DNA of 64,000 nt from Bacteroidaceae bacterium. Its GTDB lineage: Bacteria > Bacteroidota > Bacteroidia > Bacteroidales > Bacteroidaceae. The stretch covers positions 1 through 64,000 of the forward strand of contig JAFNXM010000036.1 in the NCBI GenBank assembly GCA_017383485.1, in the 5' to 3' direction. Below the pieces are notes generated by a model. It was given only the letters and a program-made list of their open reading frames with translations. It was not told where the DNA came from and made no database searches. Positions 62,031-64,000 of this stretch are shown one piece after another. The translations under genes were made by a program, and so were the position numbers. Within the stretch, counting starts at the first letter, position 1, and every line of letters starts with the position of its first letter.

Positions 62031-63821
62031 ATGAAAAAATTCTTATTTGCAGGTATGATGGCTGTGACCGCTTTGGGCGTACAATCTTGTTTGGATTTTG
62101 ATGATCCAGGAGCAGAATTGGGCGCAGGTCAGACAACCGTCGATGCAACCGTTTATCACGGCAACGTAGACTCAATAGACTACCTTCGTGACATCCCAGT
62201 GACAGAATTGAAGCACGCTATTGATACACTCAACAAGATGAAAATGTTGGGTAACAGTCTTACTGGTCAATACTGCTTGCGCGGTGCTAAGAATGGCGAC
62301 GTGCCAGGCGCACACGCTTACCAACGTCAGTTCAGCCTCGGCCCCGACGCTTACGCACAATACATGGTCGTTCACCACAAGGACTTCATGTATGGTACTT
62401 TGACTTCTGCTTACAACGTATCTGAAGAATTCAACGGCGACCCCCTTGGTTCATACACAATGGTGAAGAATGCGTTGATGCCATTGCTCAACCACCCTAT
62501 CATCGACACTATTCCTGAATTCAAGGCGATCAACCTTCTTTACTACTGCGTATCTGCTCAAGAACGTGCCGACCTCTCTGGTCCATACACTTACTTGGAA
62601 GATAAGTTGAACTCAGAAGAACCTGTTGAATACAACGACCTCAAGACTATCTATTATGGTGTAAAGGAAAACCTCGACACTATCGTAGCATGTCTGAAGC
62701 ACTACGAAGCAAATCGTTCTAAGGAATACAAGAAAGAAATCCAAAAGGTGATGACTCGCTATTGTACTACCAGCCGTGCTATGTTTACTGGCGACTGGTC
62801 AATGGATAGCTACATCCGTTTGGCAAACTCTTTGAAGCTCCGTATGGCTATGCACATGGTGAAGATCGAACCCGAAACTGCTAAGCAATGGGCTGAAGAA
62901 GCTGTTGCATCTGGTGTTATCGAAACAGTAGATCAACAACACGCTCTCTATCCTATGGTTTCTGGTTTCACTCACCCATATGTTGAAATCTGTAACTCTT
63001 GGAGTGACCTCCGCCTCTGCGCTTCTTTCGAAAGCTTGTTGATGTCGTTGAAGCACCCATACACTAAATATGTATTTGCTAACAACTCACAACCTATCAT
63101 CAACGAAGCTACAGGTGAAGAACTCCCCGCACATAGCAAGATCGTAGGTCTCCGCGCAGGTCGTTTGATGCCCGATGGTCAAAACTATCCTTTGAACCCA
63201 TTGGCTGCATTCTCTAGCATTAACTCAAGCGCATTCGCTATGGCTCCTCTCTACCTCGTGAAGTTGGCTGAAGTTAACTTCCTCCGTGCAGAAGGTGCGC
63301 TCCGTGGCTGGAACATGGGTGGCACAGCTGAATACTTCTACGAAGAAGGTATCAAGAATGCTTACCTTGACGAACCAATGATGGGTGCAATGGAATACAA
63401 TGCTGCTTTGGCAGACTACATGGCACTCGAAACTCCCGTTGACTACAAACAAGTTGAAGTATCAGGCGACGGCGAAGATTGGCCTAGCGTGACAAAGATC
63501 GGCGTGAAGTGGAACGATGGTGACGATCAAGAAACAAAACTCGAAAAGATCATCACTCAAAAGTACATCGCTCTCTTCCCACTCTCTACTGAAGCATGGA
63601 CAGAAATGCGTCGTACTGGATATCCTAAGGTATTCCCAGTGCTCAACGCTGACGACGGTGACGGTTCTATCGAACAAGGTGAAATGATCCGCCGTATTCC
63701 TTGGAATGCAAGTGACCCTATCGTTCAGCAATTGATCGAAGCTTCTGGTCTTGCTACTCTCGGTGGTCCAGACCTCCAGGCTACTCGCCTCTGGTGGGAC
63801 GTAGATGCTCCTAACTTCTAA
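62031..63821 (+). CDS. SusD/RagB-family nutrient-binding lipoprotein
   Basis: A 596-residue outer-membrane lipoprotein that caps the SusC-like channel. The signal MKKFLFAGMMAVTALGVQSC gives the lipid-modified Cys at residue 20; an ATG two codons upstream (62025) is an alternative start. TPR-like helices are seen around LANSLKLRMAMHMVKIEPET. Conserved SusD marks near the C terminus are LVKLAEVNFLRAEGALRGWN, KIITQKYIALFPLSTEAWTE and RRIPW. It is 104 bp after the susC-like gene, shares its biased codon use, and is followed by a terminator. Confidence 0.92.
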   Translation: MKKFLFAGMMAVTALGVQSCLDFDDPGAELGAGQTTVDATVYHGNVDSIDYLRDIPVTELKHAIDTLNKMKMLGNSLTGQYCLRGAKNGDVPGAHAYQRQFSLGPDAYAQYMVVHHKDFMYGTLTSAYNVSEEFNGDPLGSYTMVKNALMPLLNHPIIDTIPEFKAINLLYYCVSAQERADLSGPYTYLEDKLNSEEPVEYNDLKTIYYGVKENLDTIVACLKHYEANRSKEYKKEIQKVMTRYCTTSRAMFTGDWSMDSYIRLANSLKLRMAMHMVKIEPETAKQWAEEAVASGVIETVDQQHALYPMVSGFTHPYVEICNSWSDLRLCASFESLLMSLKHPYTKYVFANNSQPIINEATGEELPAHSKIVGLRAGRLMPDGQNYPLNPLAAFSSINSSAFAMAPLYLVKLAEVNFLRAEGALRGWNMGGTAEYFYEEGIKNAYLDEPMMGAMEYNAALADYMALETPVDYKQVEVSGDGEDWPSVTKIGVKWNDGDDQETKLEKIITQKYIALFPLSTEAWTEMRRTGYPKVFPVLNADDGDGSIEQGEMIRRIPWNASDPIVQQLIEASGLATLGGPDLQATRLWWDVDAPNF

Positions 63822-63843
63822 TGGATGAAGTTGTGATATAAAT

Positions 63844-63899
63844 AGGAAGTTGTCAAGGTGTTCTTATATATAATATATAGGAGCCTTGCAGCTTCCTTT
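63844..63899 (+). terminator. terminator of the susC/susD-like operon
   Basis: A long imperfect stem: AGGAAGTTGTCAAGG with CCTTGCAGCTTCCT and an inner TATATA/TATATA hairpin, followed by TTT. The window ends 101 bp later in AT-rich sequence containing two copies of AAGGAATTTCTTC; no gene begins before 64000. Confidence 0.8.
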
Positions 63900-64000
63900 A
63901 TCTCATTAAAAAGGAATTTCTTCATAGCAATAAGGAATTTCTTCGTATAAAAAGAAAAAAACTTTATTTCAACCATATTATTAACCTTAATCAAAAAAGT

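Overview
The window is a chromosomal segment of a Bacteroidota bacterium, most likely of the order Bacteroidales. The evidence is the promoter type (a -7 element TAnnTTTG, often with TTG/TTTG about 19 bp upstream), a SusC/SusD pair, Bacteroidota families such as DUF2851 and DUF4294, fimbrillin-like lipoproteins and C-terminal domains resembling type IX secretion signals. I cannot name the genus. Most of the sequence is ordinary vertically inherited chromosome; the unusual material lies between genes.

Layout. 1-4800: a fimbrillin-like lipoprotein between clusters of REP-like hairpins, and a small HUH (Y1) transposase of RAYT type bracketed by the same repeats. 4801-16022: an outer-membrane barrel, a DEAD-box helicase, a DUF4294 protein, RNase R, RbfA, a LolC/E-type permease, malate dehydrogenase, a small conserved protein, a Sel1-repeat protein and tRNA-Asn. 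16235-28158: purD, two membrane proteins, a zinc-type binding lipoprotein with its ATPase, tRNA-Gln, a YgjP-like metalloprotease, a large MG2-like surface protein, DUF2851, a thioesterase and dprA. 28433-38988: a housekeeping run (mnmG, apt, uvrC, dtd, MazG-like, deoC, then ispB and polA divergently), with a perfect parS sequence between mnmG and apt. 39061-50742: an AEC transporter, a membrane-anchored TPR/HTH regulator, a 1343-residue GH2 beta-galactosidase, floA, an SDR/ALDH pair and a SpoU methyltransferase. 50856-63821: two tandem paralogous GH33 sialidases followed by a SusC/SusD pair, suggesting sialylated host-glycan use: sialidases uncover galactose, beta-galactosidase can remove it, and SusC/D could import products (inference).

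The most interesting signal is a family of intergenic arrays built on a strict 21-bp period (two DNA helical turns, seven codons). Nine clusters occur between 10.9 and 58.3 kb, all outside genes, made of a TCGCGACG-bearing unit and an A-tract/T-tract unit. A tenth, diverged 21-bp array follows the mdh terminator. Other notable items are the RAYT/REP system with two non-coding mini-elements, the single parS, a 16-bp motif shared by the promoters of the TPR/HTH regulator and the beta-galactosidase, and sialidase paralogs whose flanks are nearly identical while their catalytic cores have diverged.
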